From positions 1-53,582 of the forward strand of contig DFDW01000021.1 of NCBI GenBank assembly GCA_002369315.1: 53,582 nt of DNA. The letters run 5' to 3'. A model generated the notes under the pieces. It was not told the origin of the DNA. It saw only the letters and a list, made by a program, of their open reading frames with translations, and ran no database searches. The number at the start of each line of letters is the position of its first letter. The stretch's first letter is position 1. This stretch comes from Ruminococcaceae bacterium UBA3818. GTDB taxonomy: Bacteria; Bacillota; Clostridia; Oscillospirales; Ruminococcaceae. The position numbers and the translations under genes are program-made. Positions 17,056 through 25,056 of the stretch are shown one piece after another.

Positions 17056-18297
17056 CTAGACTTCCTTTCCTGCATTTTCTCCCGCAACAAATCCGGTAGA
17101 AAACGCAATTTGCAAATTAAAGCCGCCGGTTCTCGCATCCAAGTCCATTACTTCACCAGCAAAATACAGCCCGCAGCAAAATTTGGATTCCATCGTCTGC
17201 GGTGAAATTTCTTTGACACAGACTCCACCGGCTGTAACGATTGCTTCTTCTATCGGCAAAAGTTTTTTCGGTGTCAAGGGAAGATGTTTGATGAGACGGC
17301 AAAGATTTTCCCGCTGTCCTTTGGTTATCTGGTGAACCTTTTGAGTCGGCGGAATGGAGGATAAGCGGACCATTACCGGTATCAGTTTTCGAGGAAGTAA
17401 TTCAGACAGTGAGTTAAAAAAGTCCCGGTTTTGATTTTTCTCAAAATCCCGCAAAATACGCTGTTCCAGCTGCTGGGCATCCAAAGCGGGTTTCAAGTCA
17501 ATTTCCATATGATAAACAGACAGGTCCTTTTTCAAATAGGTGCTGGCGGTAAGGACCAGCGGACCGGATATGCCAAAATGGGTAAAAAGCATTTCGCCCA
17601 GTTCGGTATAAACAGGCTTTTTTTTGCCCTTTTCCCACAGGGTAAGGGTAACATTTTTTAGGGAAAGTCCCATACATTCCCGGCACCATTCCTCTTGTGT
17701 TTCCACCGGTATCAGAGAGGGACGCGGCGGGATGATGGTGTGGCCCGCTTGCTGGGCGAGCTGATAGCCGTCTCCTGTGGAGCCGGTCAACGGATAGCTT
17801 TTTCCGCCAGTTGCGATGAGTACTTTCGGAGCGAAAAACACCGTATCGTCATCGCAGTGAACGCCTTGGATGGTCTGGTCGGATATCAAAAGCCTGTCGA
17901 CCTGTTTTTGTTCAAAACAAACGCCGGCATTTTTGGCAAAAGCAACAAGAGCATCTACGATATCCACCGCTTTGTCCGAAAGCGGGAACACGCGATTGCC
18001 TCTTTCCACCTTCAGCGGGACACCCAACTCCTCCAAAAGAGACATCATGCGCTGCGGCGGAAATTGATGAATAGGGCCAAACAAAAACTTGCTGTTGCTG
18101 CAGACATGCTGCAGAAAAACTTCTTCTGTGCAGTCGTTTGTCACATTGCAGCGGCCTTTTCCGGTAATCATTACCTTGCGGGCCATGCGGGGATTTTTCT
18201 CAAGCAGCATCACCTGAGCGCCATGTCTTGCTGCTGTTCCGGCGGCAAGCAGACCGGCAGCTCCGCCTCCAATCACAATCAAGTCACATTGTTTCAT
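17056..18297 (-). CDS. HI0933/YhiN-like FAD-dependent oxidoreductase
   Basis: This 413-residue flavoprotein begins with the dinucleotide-binding motif VIGGGAAGLLAAG and continues with the family signature RKVMITGKGRCNVTN (about 39-54). It ends with the second FAD contact LYFAGEVMDLDARTGGFNLQIAFSTG. Proteins of this family are often called aminoacetone oxidase family or YhiN; the true substrate is unknown. It overlaps the regulator gene by 4 bases (ATGA) and abuts cmk. Confidence 0.92.
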   Translation of the reverse strand: MKQCDLIVIGGGAAGLLAAGTAARHGAQVMLLEKNPRMARKVMITGKGRCNVTNDCTEEVFLQHVCSNSKFLFGPIHQFPPQRMMSLLEELGVPLKVERGNRVFPLSDKAVDIVDALVAFAKNAGVCFEQKQVDRLLISDQTIQGVHCDDDTVFFAPKVLIATGGKSYPLTGSTGDGYQLAQQAGHTIIPPRPSLIPVETQEEWCRECMGLSLKNVTLTLWEKGKKKPVYTELGEMLFTHFGISGPLVLTASTYLKKDLSVYHMEIDLKPALDAQQLEQRILRDFEKNQNRDFFNSLSELLPRKLIPVMVRLSSIPPTQKVHQITKGQRENLCRLIKHLPLTPKKLLPIEEAIVTAGGVCVKEISPQTMESKFCCGLYFAGEVMDLDARTGGFNLQIAFSTGFVAGENAGKEV

Positions 18298-19166
18298 CGG
18301 CGAGGTTCCTCTACCTTTTCATAAACATTATACTCATCCCAGATCTGCTCCAAACGTTCATATGTGCTTGAAATCTCGTCTTTTTTGCGAATACCAATGG
18401 CCACGATCAGGGCGTTGATCATGCTCAGCGGCGCCACCAGTGAATCGACAAAGGACGCCATATCGCTGCGGGCAAGCAACAAATGATCCGCCGCTTCGGC
18501 AATAGGAGAAAGGTCGGAGTCTGTAATGGCAATGACCTTGGCACCATTTTGTTTGGCAAATTTCGCCGCATTGGTGGTCCGTTTGGAATAACGCGGGAAA
18601 GTGATCCCGATAAACACATCGCCTTCTTTGATCCGCATGATCTGCTCAAACATTTCACTGGCGCTGGTGGTATTGATCGGACGGACATTTTCAAAAATTT
18701 GATTAAAATAAAAGCTCATAAAACCAGACAAAGCGGAAGCGCTTCGAACACCTAAGATGTAGATGTTTTTCGCACTGACAATCGCATCCACCGCCTGCTC
18801 AAAATCCTCTACCGAGGCTTTTTCCATGGTGCGTCGGATTTTTTCAATATCCAGATTCAGCACCTTGTGCAGGATATTTCCGTCGCCCAATTGGTCGCTG
18901 GTTACTTCCATGCGCTGCACAGAGGTCAACCGGTTGCGGATTAACTCCTGCAATGCGCGCTGCAGCTGAGGATATCCGTCAAACCCCAATTCAGACGCAA
19001 AACGAACGACCGTTGATTCGCTTACCCCAACGGTCATTCCCAGCTTTGCCGCCGTCATGAAAGCCGCCTTGTCATAATGTGCCAGAATATACTGTGCAAT
19101 CAACTTCTGCCCTTTCGAAAATCCAGGCATTTGCTGTGTAATGGAATGAATCAAATCTCTGCTCAT
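18294..19166 (-). CDS. RpiR/MurR family transcriptional regulator
   Basis: A 290-residue repressor or activator with an N-terminal RpiR-type helix-turn-helix (about 1-75, landmark GVSESTVVRFASELGFDGYPQLQ) and a C-terminal SIS sugar-phosphate binding domain (about 125-255, ILGVRSASALSGF and ITFPRYSKRTTNAAKFAKQNGAKVIAITD). Family members sense phosphosugars such as N-acetylmuramate 6-phosphate. It is the first gene of the operon leading to ispH-S1. An inverted repeat over its own promoter suggests self-control (inferred). AAAGGGTG precedes the ATG. Confidence 0.92.
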   Translation of the reverse strand: MSRDLIHSITQQMPGFSKGQKLIAQYILAHYDKAAFMTAAKLGMTVGVSESTVVRFASELGFDGYPQLQRALQELIRNRLTSVQRMEVTSDQLGDGNILHKVLNLDIEKIRRTMEKASVEDFEQAVDAIVSAKNIYILGVRSASALSGFMSFYFNQIFENVRPINTTSASEMFEQIMRIKEGDVFIGITFPRYSKRTTNAAKFAKQNGAKVIAITDSDLSPIAEAADHLLLARSDMASFVDSLVAPLSMINALIVAIGIRKKDEISSTYERLEQIWDEYNVYEKVEEPRR

Positions 19167-19201
19167 ATTTTCACCCTTTCCGGCGCGTTGGTTTCGATAT
19201 T

Positions 19202-19230
19202 ATTTTATCTTTCATCCTGCAAAAATGCAA
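19202..19230 (-). promoter_or_regulatory. Promoter of the rpiR operon
   Basis: On the minus strand TTGCAT (plus 19225-19230) and TAAAAT (plus 19202-19207) are 17 bases apart, with the rpiR start codon 36 bases downstream of the -10. Confidence 0.7.
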
Positions 19231-19243
19231 GAGATTTTGCAGG
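19216..19243. promoter_or_regulatory. Inverted repeat over the rpiR -35 region, candidate operator
   Basis: CCTGCAAAA (19216-19224) and TTTTGCAGG (19235-19243) are perfect inverted arms 10 bases apart. They bracket the -35 box of the rpiR promoter. A site in this position would suit repression by the RpiR protein itself. Confidence 0.5.
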
Positions 19244-19281
19244 AATTTCATCAATCCCCCTCAAAATGCCTTTGTGCATAG

Positions 19282-19317
19282 AAAAACGAGAGAAAACGGC
19301 GGTTTTCTCTCGTTTTT
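19282..19317 (-). terminator. Terminator of spoVG
   Basis: A perfect 16-bp stem (19282-19297 with 19302-19317) has a 4-nt loop and T runs on both strands. On the minus strand it follows the spoVG stop by 11 bases. Confidence 0.85.
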
Positions 19318-19328
19318 TTGTTTTTATT

Positions 19329-19628
19329 TTACCATTTTAACTTTTCCGTATCTTCAGAATATGCTTGCTGCTGGGATAAATATTTATGATACTCCTCTAA
19401 AATAAGCCCTTCCAACGTTCTGCGGCCATCCATCGTAATGGGATGCACAATATCGCGAAACACCCCGTTGTCATCCTTTCGGCTTGGCATAGCCACAAAC
19501 AGCCGTTCGCTTCCTTCTATGACTTTGATATCGTGCACGGCAAGATCATGATCGATCGTCACAGAAACCAGGGCTTTGAGTTTCCCCTCTTCATACGTTC
19601 TTCTGATTCGAATATCCGTTACATTCAT
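19329..19628 (-). CDS. spoVG: Septation/regulatory protein SpoVG
   Basis: A 99-residue nucleic-acid-binding regulator. It matches the SpoVG family along its length: MNVTDIRIRR at the N-terminus, VTIDHDLAVHDIKVIEG, the signature FVAMPSRKDDNGVFRDIVHPIT and a C-terminal helical LEEYHKYL. In Bacillus it is needed for spore cortex formation and blocks asymmetric septation. AAGGAGGGG precedes the ATG. The gene is monocistronic. Confidence 0.96.
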   Translation of the reverse strand: MNVTDIRIRRTYEEGKLKALVSVTIDHDLAVHDIKVIEGSERLFVAMPSRKDDNGVFRDIVHPITMDGRRTLEGLILEEYHKYLSQQQAYSEDTEKLKW

Positions 19629-19721
19629 CTTGATTTCCCCTCCTTGTTGATGGTTTTAGTATGGAACACAGAAAAAAACTTATACAATTTTGCAAAATCT
19701 CTTCTATTTTTTCATAGGGTG

Positions 19722-19750
19722 TTTATTTTGCCGCGGCAAAGCAATATAAT
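19722..19750 (+). promoter_or_regulatory. murC promoter with a 14-bp palindrome in the spacer
   Basis: A perfect TATAAT (19745-19750) lies 17 bases after a weak TTTATT (19722-19727). The palindrome TTTGCCGCGGCAAA (19727-19740) fills most of the spacer, which would place a bound protein directly on the promoter. Confidence 0.5.
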
Positions 19751-19785
19751 AGGAATAAAAAGGATAGGCTTTGGAGGGATTGTTT

Positions 19786-21159
19786 GTGTGCTGTAGCTAT
19801 GAAGAAATCTTAAAAAATAAAAAACACTTCCATTTTATCGGGATTGGCGGATCGGGCATGTTCCCGTTGGTACAGATTCTGCATCAAAAAGGCTGTTACA
19901 TCACCGGTTCGGATAATAATGATACGGATACCGTAGAATATGAGCGCAGCGTATTGGGAATCCCGGTTCAAATCGGACATGATCCCTCTCATTTAAACGG
20001 GGCCGATTGTGTTATTTATACGGCTGCCATTCCACCGGAAAATCCCGAATTAAAGGCGGCTATGGATTCTGGCATCCTTGTGCTGGAACGTGCGAAAATG
20101 CTCGGACTGATCACCCAGGGATATCATAATGCCATTTGCGTTTCCGGAACGCATGGAAAAACAACAACCTCCGCAATGATTACACAGATTCTGCTGGAAG
20201 CTGATATGGACCCTTCTGTTGTCATCGGCGGAAAGCTTCCTTTGCTGCACGGCAGCGGACGGGTTGGCAAAAGCGATTTGATGGTCTGCGAAGCCTGCGA
20301 ATTCAAGGATCATTTCTTGGAATTGTCTTCTGATGTATCTGTTATTTTAAATGTTGACGCAGATCATCTGGAATATTTCGGTACCTTGGAAAATATTATT
20401 CGTTCTTTTCGTCAATTTGCCGAGCAGACCAGCCGCACGCTGATTGTAAATGGGGATGATGAAAACACCAGAAAAGCGATTGCGGGGATCACCGGAAAGA
20501 AAATCATTACTTTTGGCCATAGCGATCATTGTGATTACTATCCGCTTTCTGTTTGCTATCACCCGGAATCCAAAACAACTTTTACGCTGATGCACAAAGG
20601 GAAAAAAATCGCCGATATTATATTATCGATTCCGGGAAAGCATAACATCCTGAATGCTGTTGCAGCTTGTGCCGCCTGTCTGGAAGTTGGTGTGGACCCG
20701 GAAGATATTGCTCTTCCTCTTCAGGATTTTCATGGAGCTGGCCGGCGATTTGAAATTTTGGGGCTCAAAAACGAAATCACAATCGCTGACGATTACGCTC
20801 ATCACCCCACAGAGCTGGAGGCTACGCTGAAAGCTGCCAAGGAAATGCATTTCGGCCAAGTGTGGGCTATTTTTCAGCCTTTCACCTTTTCCCGCACCAA
20901 AATTCTTTTAGATGAATTTGCCCGGGTGCTGCCAATTGCGGACCATGTTATCCTGGCGCCGATCATGGGAGGCCGGGAAACCAATGAGTACGGAATCTCA
21001 TCTGAGGATCTGGCTGCCAAAATTCCCGGTGCGGTTTGTCTTCCCTCTTTCGAGAGTATTGCAGGATATGCGTTGTCCCATGCAAATCCGGGGGATCTGA
21101 TTCTGACACTTGGATGCGGCGATATCAACAAATGTGCAAAGATCATGATAAAGGCGTAA
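19786..21159 (+). CDS. murC: UDP-N-acetylmuramate--L-alanine ligase
   Basis: Adds the first amino acid of the peptidoglycan stem peptide in the cytosol. The N-terminal UDP-MurNAc-binding GIGGSGM lies at about 19-25, the P-loop GTHGKTTTS at about 121-129, and the middle and C-terminal Mur ligase domains follow, with HNILNAVAA and DDYAHHPTE. GGAGGG (19773-19778) overlaps the in-frame TTG at 19771 and is 7 bases before GTG 19786, so GTG is chosen (457 residues). Mpl, which shares the fold, is unlikely because the C-terminal DDYAHHPTEL pattern fits MurC. Confidence 0.94.
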   Translation: MCCSYEEILKNKKHFHFIGIGGSGMFPLVQILHQKGCYITGSDNNDTDTVEYERSVLGIPVQIGHDPSHLNGADCVIYTAAIPPENPELKAAMDSGILVLERAKMLGLITQGYHNAICVSGTHGKTTTSAMITQILLEADMDPSVVIGGKLPLLHGSGRVGKSDLMVCEACEFKDHFLELSSDVSVILNVDADHLEYFGTLENIIRSFRQFAEQTSRTLIVNGDDENTRKAIAGITGKKIITFGHSDHCDYYPLSVCYHPESKTTFTLMHKGKKIADIILSIPGKHNILNAVAACAACLEVGVDPEDIALPLQDFHGAGRRFEILGLKNEITIADDYAHHPTELEATLKAAKEMHFGQVWAIFQPFTFSRTKILLDEFARVLPIADHVILAPIMGGRETNEYGISSEDLAAKIPGAVCLPSFESIAGYALSHANPGDLILTLGCGDINKCAKIMIKA

Positions 21160-21215
21160 ACGGCATGATCTGTTTTCACTTTTAAAAATCACTTTATTTG
21201 ATTTTCATTCACAAG

Positions 21216-21266
21216 AAAAAGCCGGGAGTCCGCAGATGGTTTCTATTGCGGTCTCTCGGCTTTTTT
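21216..21266. terminator. Bidirectional terminator between murC and mazF
   Basis: A long imperfect hairpin (AAAAAGCCG at 21216-21224 pairs with CGGCTTTTT at 21257-21265) has T runs on both strands. It can end murC on the plus strand and mazF on the minus strand. Confidence 0.85.
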
Positions 21267-21279
21267 GATTTCACCGCTC

Positions 21280-21654
21280 CTATGTAAACCTCATAGGAGC
21301 GGCATCTTCTCCATGCAAGCCAAAGCTGATGGAAAGAGCCTGGTCAATCTGTGACATGGAAGCAGTGTCCAATTTCCCCATTTTTTCTTTCAGTCTTTTT
21401 TTATCAATCGTGCGTACTTGCTCCAAAAGCACCACGGAATCCTTTGATAAGCCGCATTCCTGCGAATGAAGCGCAATGTGAGTCGGTAATTTCGATTTGT
21501 CTTTTTGGCTGGTAATCGCAGCCGCTATTACGGTAGGGCTATATTTATTGCCAATATCATTTTGCACGATCAAAACAGGACGGACTCCTCCCTGTTCCGA
21601 GCCGACTACCGGGCTCAAATCTGCATAATAAATATCTCCACGTTTTATGGTCAA
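21280..21654 (-). CDS. MazF/EndoA-type endoribonuclease toxin
   Basis: A 124-residue PemK/MazF protein that cuts single-stranded mRNA. The N-terminus TIKRGDIYYADLSPVVGSEQ and the catalytic residues R25 (GGVRPVLI) and T48 (AAITSQ) match the EndoA group. With the TTG at 21654 as start, these two residues fall at the same numbers as in Bacillus EndoA, which supports this start over the GTG at 21663 with its one-base spacing. No antitoxin gene lies next to it. In Bacillus the order is ydcC-alr-ndoAI-ndoA; here the lipoprotein gene is upstream but alr and the antitoxin are missing. Confidence 0.92.
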   Translation of the reverse strand: MTIKRGDIYYADLSPVVGSEQGGVRPVLIVQNDIGNKYSPTVIAAAITSQKDKSKLPTHIALHSQECGLSKDSVVLLEQVRTIDKKRLKEKMGKLDTASMSQIDQALSISFGLHGEDAAPMRFT

Positions 21655-21793
21655 AAAAATCACACTCCGTATGTTTTCGTTTCTCCTGAAAAGCCTTTCG
21701 GGTAATTTTAGTATGCACCGAAAAGGGAACCGTTAATCCAATCAGGCTGCAAAAGGCTTTGCTATATTATATTTTCCAACGAAGTGTTTTGAC

Positions 21794-21835
21794 AAAAAAG
21801 CAGCTGCTTTTGTATCAATCAGGCAAAAACAGCTG
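21794..21835 (-). terminator. Terminator after the lipoprotein gene
   Basis: On the minus strand CAGCTG and TTTTG pair with matching arms (plus 21824-21835 and 21801-21812, one mismatch) and are followed by six T at plus 21794-21799. It separates the lipoprotein gene from mazF. Confidence 0.65.
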
Positions 21836-21843
21836 TTTGTCAT

Positions 21844-22377
21844 TTATGATGATAAAATTTCAGAAAAGGATACAATCAGGTCCGCGTCGGGAACCTGTAA
21901 AGAAAGAAGTTTGCCAGATGATTCTTCCAGAATCAGCAAAAAATCGTTTCCGCTTTCCTGTAGTTTTCCCCGCGCTTCCAACTGTGTACCGTTTGAACGC
22001 ATTTCCAGGGTTCCGCCTTGGCAAAAAGATGATATCGCATCTATCAGTATTTTTCCAACGGCCTTTTGCGAAACCCCATCTGGAGGATAATTTCCTGTCA
22101 GGCCACGATATTCGATCGTAATCTGGTCTGAGGTGTACTGCATGGACATGCCCTGTAAAACTTCCGGAGATTGAAACTCCAGAAGGAACCGCCCATTTTC
22201 TTCCTTGGAAAAAATACTTTTTATCTCCAGATTCCCGCATCGGATCTTTGCATTCGATGAAAAAGACGGCTTCAAAGGGATTGGTACAGAAGGAGCCTCC
22301 TGTGTACGGTTTTGACATCCCGGCAGAAACATAAGCAAGATTTCCGCACAAACACACAGGAACAGGCGAAACCTCAT
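21844..22377 (-). CDS. Lipoprotein, possibly YdcC/LolA-like
   Basis: This 177-residue protein has a lipoprotein signal: a basic start, a hydrophobic stretch and a lipobox LPGC with the cysteine near residue 20. The rest is a single beta-rich domain (FLLEFQSPEVLQGMSMQYTSDQITIEYRGL) that recalls the LolA-like outer-membrane lipoprotein carrier fold seen in Bacillus YdcC. That assignment rests on weak similarity plus the position between nnrD and mazF. AGAGGGTG fits the ATG at 22377; the frame is open upstream into nnrD without a better start. Confidence 0.65.
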   Translation of the reverse strand: MRFRLFLCVCAEILLMFLPGCQNRTQEAPSVPIPLKPSFSSNAKIRCGNLEIKSIFSKEENGRFLLEFQSPEVLQGMSMQYTSDQITIEYRGLTGNYPPDGVSQKAVGKILIDAISSFCQGGTLEMRSNGTQLEARGKLQESGNDFLLILEESSGKLLSLQVPDADLIVSFSEILSS

Positions 22378-22400
22378 AAATGCACCCTCTTCTACATGTT

Positions 22401-23942
22401 CTACAGGCCACGTCTGGTGAAAATCTGCGACAAGTCTTCTAGTATATCGCTTGGCAGCATGCTGTACTGCGACATTCTGGCTGCACACCCATCCGCCGCC
22501 AACCCGTGAAGATAAACCCCGCAAACAGCGCTTTTTACCGGCGCGATCCCCTGGGCGCAAAATCCCGCTATCATACCGGCGAGCAAATCGCCGCTTCCTC
22601 CTTTCGCCAGTCCTGCATTCCCTGTTTGGCTGATGAAGAAAGTTCCACCCGGTTCAAAAATCGTTGTTACACTGTCTTTGAGTACAACAATCACTTGATA
22701 TTTTTCTATAAAGTTTTTTAGCTTTTCAAATCTGTTACGACGCAATTCATCCACCGTAACGCCCAGCAATCTCGCCATTTCTCCCATATGTGGAGTTAAA
22801 ATAACCGGGCATTTCGCCTGCTGCAATATATCTATGCGCCCACACAGATTGTTTATGCCGTCTGCGTCTAAAACAATGGGACAGGAAGCGCTCCAAAGCA
22901 TTTGTTCCAGAAGATGAGAGAGATTGTCTCCTTTCCCAATTCCGCATCCTATCAAACAAGCGCTTGCATTCTGCAGCGCCTGCAGAATACGCGGGGCAGC
23001 GCTTTCTGACAGACGTCCCTGCGCATCCTCTTCCAGCGGAAGTGTCATTGCCTCAGGCAGACGTACCATGAGAGGAAGAAGCGCCGAAGAAGGGGCAGCT
23101 ACTGTCAAAAGGCCAGTGCCTACCCGGGCTGCTCCCATTGCAGAAAGCACTGCCGCACCAGAGAATCCAACACTCCCGCAAACATGCAGCAAGCGTCCAT
23201 AATTTCCTTTGTGAGAATCCGCCTCCCTTTTGGGAAGAACGGCAAAAACGTCTTCTTCCTCTGCCAGAATGCCGTCTTCCAACACATCCAATCCCAATTC
23301 CTCCGGAATTCCGATGGAAACTACCTGCAGTTTTCCCAAAAAGTTTCTGGCCGGATAAAACAGCATACCTGCTTTAACGCGGTGAAAAGTAATCGTAAAA
23401 TCGCCGTGGATGGCGCCTGCAGCGGCTGATCCGTCTTTTGCGCAAACGCCGCTGGGGATATCCAGGCAGAAAACAGCCGCCACAGCCTGGTTTATTTGCG
23501 CGAACAGCGGCTTTTGTTCCTGCGGAATTTCCCCATGAAAACCCGTTCCAAAAATACCGTCCACAATCAGATCGGCCGAGGCTATTTTTTGTGCAGACAT
23601 TTCCTCTTTATCCGGCCCAAACGGTATAACTTCCATGCCTAAACGAAACAGTTGGTCCAGCATTTCTTTACTTTGATCTGTTGTTGGAAGACCATCTGCA
23701 AGAAGGATCGAGACATTTCCTTCCCGCTCAAGTAATTTGCGGGCCACCACAAACGCATCGCCGCCATTATTCCCCTTTCCGGCTACTATTACGCAATTTC
23801 TGCCCCGGATATCCGCCTTTTTGCAGATGAATGCTGCTGCCGCGCTCCCTGCGTTTTCCATCAGCCGCAGATAATCGATTCCCGCGTCATTGCTGGCTTT
23901 TTCAATTTCTTTCATTCGCTGCACGGTCACAATACCTGTCAT
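22401..23942 (-). CDS. nnrD: Bifunctional NAD(P)H-hydrate epimerase/dehydratase
   Basis: Repairs hydrated NADH and NADPH. The 513 residues comprise an N-terminal YjeF_N epimerase domain (about 1-215, with VIVAGKGNNGGDAFVVARKL) and a C-terminal ADP-dependent dehydratase of the ribokinase-like fold (about 225-505, with HKGNYGRLLHVCGS, ILTPHMGEMARLL and the catalytic GNAGLAKGGSGDLLAGMIAG). Both domains are complete. AAAGGGTGG precedes the ATG. The lipoprotein gene follows 23 bases later on the same strand. Confidence 0.96.
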   Translation of the reverse strand: MTGIVTVQRMKEIEKASNDAGIDYLRLMENAGSAAAAFICKKADIRGRNCVIVAGKGNNGGDAFVVARKLLEREGNVSILLADGLPTTDQSKEMLDQLFRLGMEVIPFGPDKEEMSAQKIASADLIVDGIFGTGFHGEIPQEQKPLFAQINQAVAAVFCLDIPSGVCAKDGSAAAGAIHGDFTITFHRVKAGMLFYPARNFLGKLQVVSIGIPEELGLDVLEDGILAEEEDVFAVLPKREADSHKGNYGRLLHVCGSVGFSGAAVLSAMGAARVGTGLLTVAAPSSALLPLMVRLPEAMTLPLEEDAQGRLSESAAPRILQALQNASACLIGCGIGKGDNLSHLLEQMLWSASCPIVLDADGINNLCGRIDILQQAKCPVILTPHMGEMARLLGVTVDELRRNRFEKLKNFIEKYQVIVVLKDSVTTIFEPGGTFFISQTGNAGLAKGGSGDLLAGMIAGFCAQGIAPVKSAVCGVYLHGLAADGCAARMSQYSMLPSDILEDLSQIFTRRGL

Positions 23943-23973
23943 GCGATGCCACCCTTTCTGTTTTGTACAAAGA

Positions 23974-23998
23974 GACCCTCGTTCATAAAACGAGGGTC
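23974..23998 (-). terminator. Probable terminator after the small membrane protein gene
   Basis: A perfect 10-bp stem GACCCTCGTT/AACGAGGGTC (23974-23983 with 23989-23998) follows the stop of the 24026-24556 gene on the minus strand. The T run is weak (TCTCTTTGT). Confidence 0.5.
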
Positions 23999-24025
23999 CG
24001 GTTTATTTCGCTTCTGTTTTCGTCT

Positions 24026-24556
24026 TTATTTCTGCGTGGTACCAAAAAACTCCTGATGCATGTGCCGCGGAATTTGCTCTTTGATTCCCTCCAGCAGGCG
24101 ATCCGATCCGTTGAACACCACCAGGCTATTTCCTTCACTGGACCCTTTGACAACAAAGTACCACAGGTTTTCCGATTTGGGGCTGTCACAGGCGAAATAC
24201 TTTTTTTCATACCTTTTTTGGGTGTGCTCCTCCGGACAGTAGCGCCCAAAATCATCAAAATTTTTGCAGGAAGCGGAAATCAAACGCTTTCTGGTCCGTT
24301 TTGCAATAATTTGATCCACATCGAACGTATCGTTCGTCAATGAGTATTCAAATTCAATCGAGCGGCGGGAAATAAAAAAATAGGCAAAATAAAGGGAAAG
24401 ACCGGAAAGAACCCAGCAAAATGGGAAAAACATTCCTAAAAACAAAAACCCTGCCGCTAAGCCCAAACACAGCAAAAGAATTGCCGCGATTTTCAGCCAA
24501 TCCAATGGTTGTTTTTTCTTTTTTACAATTTCTTCAATAAAAATATCCCGAACCAT
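24026..24556 (-). CDS. Unknown small membrane protein (DUF6106-like)
   Basis: A 176-residue protein with two adjacent membrane helices (about 22-65), a FISRRSIEFEYSLTNDTFDVDQIIAKRTRKRL segment and a soluble C-terminal domain with several cysteines. It recalls the clostridial family listed as DUF6106; that is from memory and untested. Function is unknown. AAGGAG lies 10 bases before the ATG. It has its own promoter and stands apart from nnrD. Confidence 0.75.
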   Translation of the reverse strand: MVRDIFIEEIVKKKKQPLDWLKIAAILLLCLGLAAGFLFLGMFFPFCWVLSGLSLYFAYFFISRRSIEFEYSLTNDTFDVDQIIAKRTRKRLISASCKNFDDFGRYCPEEHTQKRYEKKYFACDSPKSENLWYFVVKGSSEGNSLVVFNGSDRLLEGIKEQIPRHMHQEFFGTTQK

Positions 24557-24601
24557 TTCTATTCTTCTCCTTATGAAACCATCCGATTTTCAATTACAAT
24601 G

Positions 24602-24630
24602 ATTGTATCATAAAAATAGGAAAAAAACAA
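24602..24630 (-). promoter_or_regulatory. Promoter of the DUF6106-like gene
   Basis: On the minus strand TTGTTT (plus 24625-24630) and TACAAT (plus 24602-24607) are 17 bases apart. The -10 is one arm of a short palindrome, TACAAT-G-ATTGTA. Confidence 0.65.
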
Positions 24631-24691
24631 TCTTGTCTCTCTTGAAACAAAACAGCAAGAATGGTGCATTCCGCGGCAAACAAAATTTTTC

Positions 24692-24720
24692 TTGCTTTTT
24701 TGACATATATGTGATATGGT
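24692..24720 (+). promoter_or_regulatory. Possible promoter of the T-box-pheST unit
   Basis: TTGCTT (24692-24697) and TATGGT (24715-24720) are 17 bases apart, just upstream of the leader RNA. A perfect TTGACA (24700-24705) lies in the spacer but has no good -10 at normal distance. Confidence 0.4.
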
Positions 24721-24736
24721 TAATTGAAATGAAATA

Positions 24737-24981
24737 ACGCTAAGACTGGGAAAGTAAAAATCAAAAAAGCGCATCAGAGAGGGGTTGTCACCGGCTGTAA
24801 GCAATCCTGCGCCATTGATTTCGAAGTTCGCCCACGAGCGGCGGCGCTGAACTATAGTAGGCGTCGACGGTTGCTACCGTTATCAAGCGTCAAGTGTTTG
24901 CCAAAAGGCAAAAATCTGGGTGGTACCGCGGAATGTTCTGAGAGCTTTCGTCCCTTTTGTGGGATGAAAGCTTTTTCATTT
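24737..24981 (+). ncRNA. T-box riboswitch controlling pheST
   Basis: The leader has the T-box landmarks in order: a stem I region with a GAGAGG segment, a candidate specifier codon TTC (Phe) in GAAGTTCGCC near 24827-24836, the AGTAGG bulge region with GCGTCGACGGT, the T-box core GGGTGGTACCGCG (24918-24930) and a Rho-independent terminator (24943-24954 with 24961-24972, then T5). Uncharged tRNA-Phe would pair with the specifier and the T-box and favour readthrough into pheS. The specifier assignment rests on position and on the downstream gene. Confidence 0.93.
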
Positions 24982-25056
24982 GCAATCTGCCTGGTTTGGT
25001 GTCTTTGTGGCAAAGTCCTGTCTATCTTTGTCTAAAATTAAACTGAGGTGAATAAA

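Noticed and set aside
24700..24705. Perfect TTGACA as -35 of the T-box promoter
   Set aside because: No acceptable -10 lies 16-18 bases downstream; the overlapping TTGCTT/TATGGT pair has better spacing.
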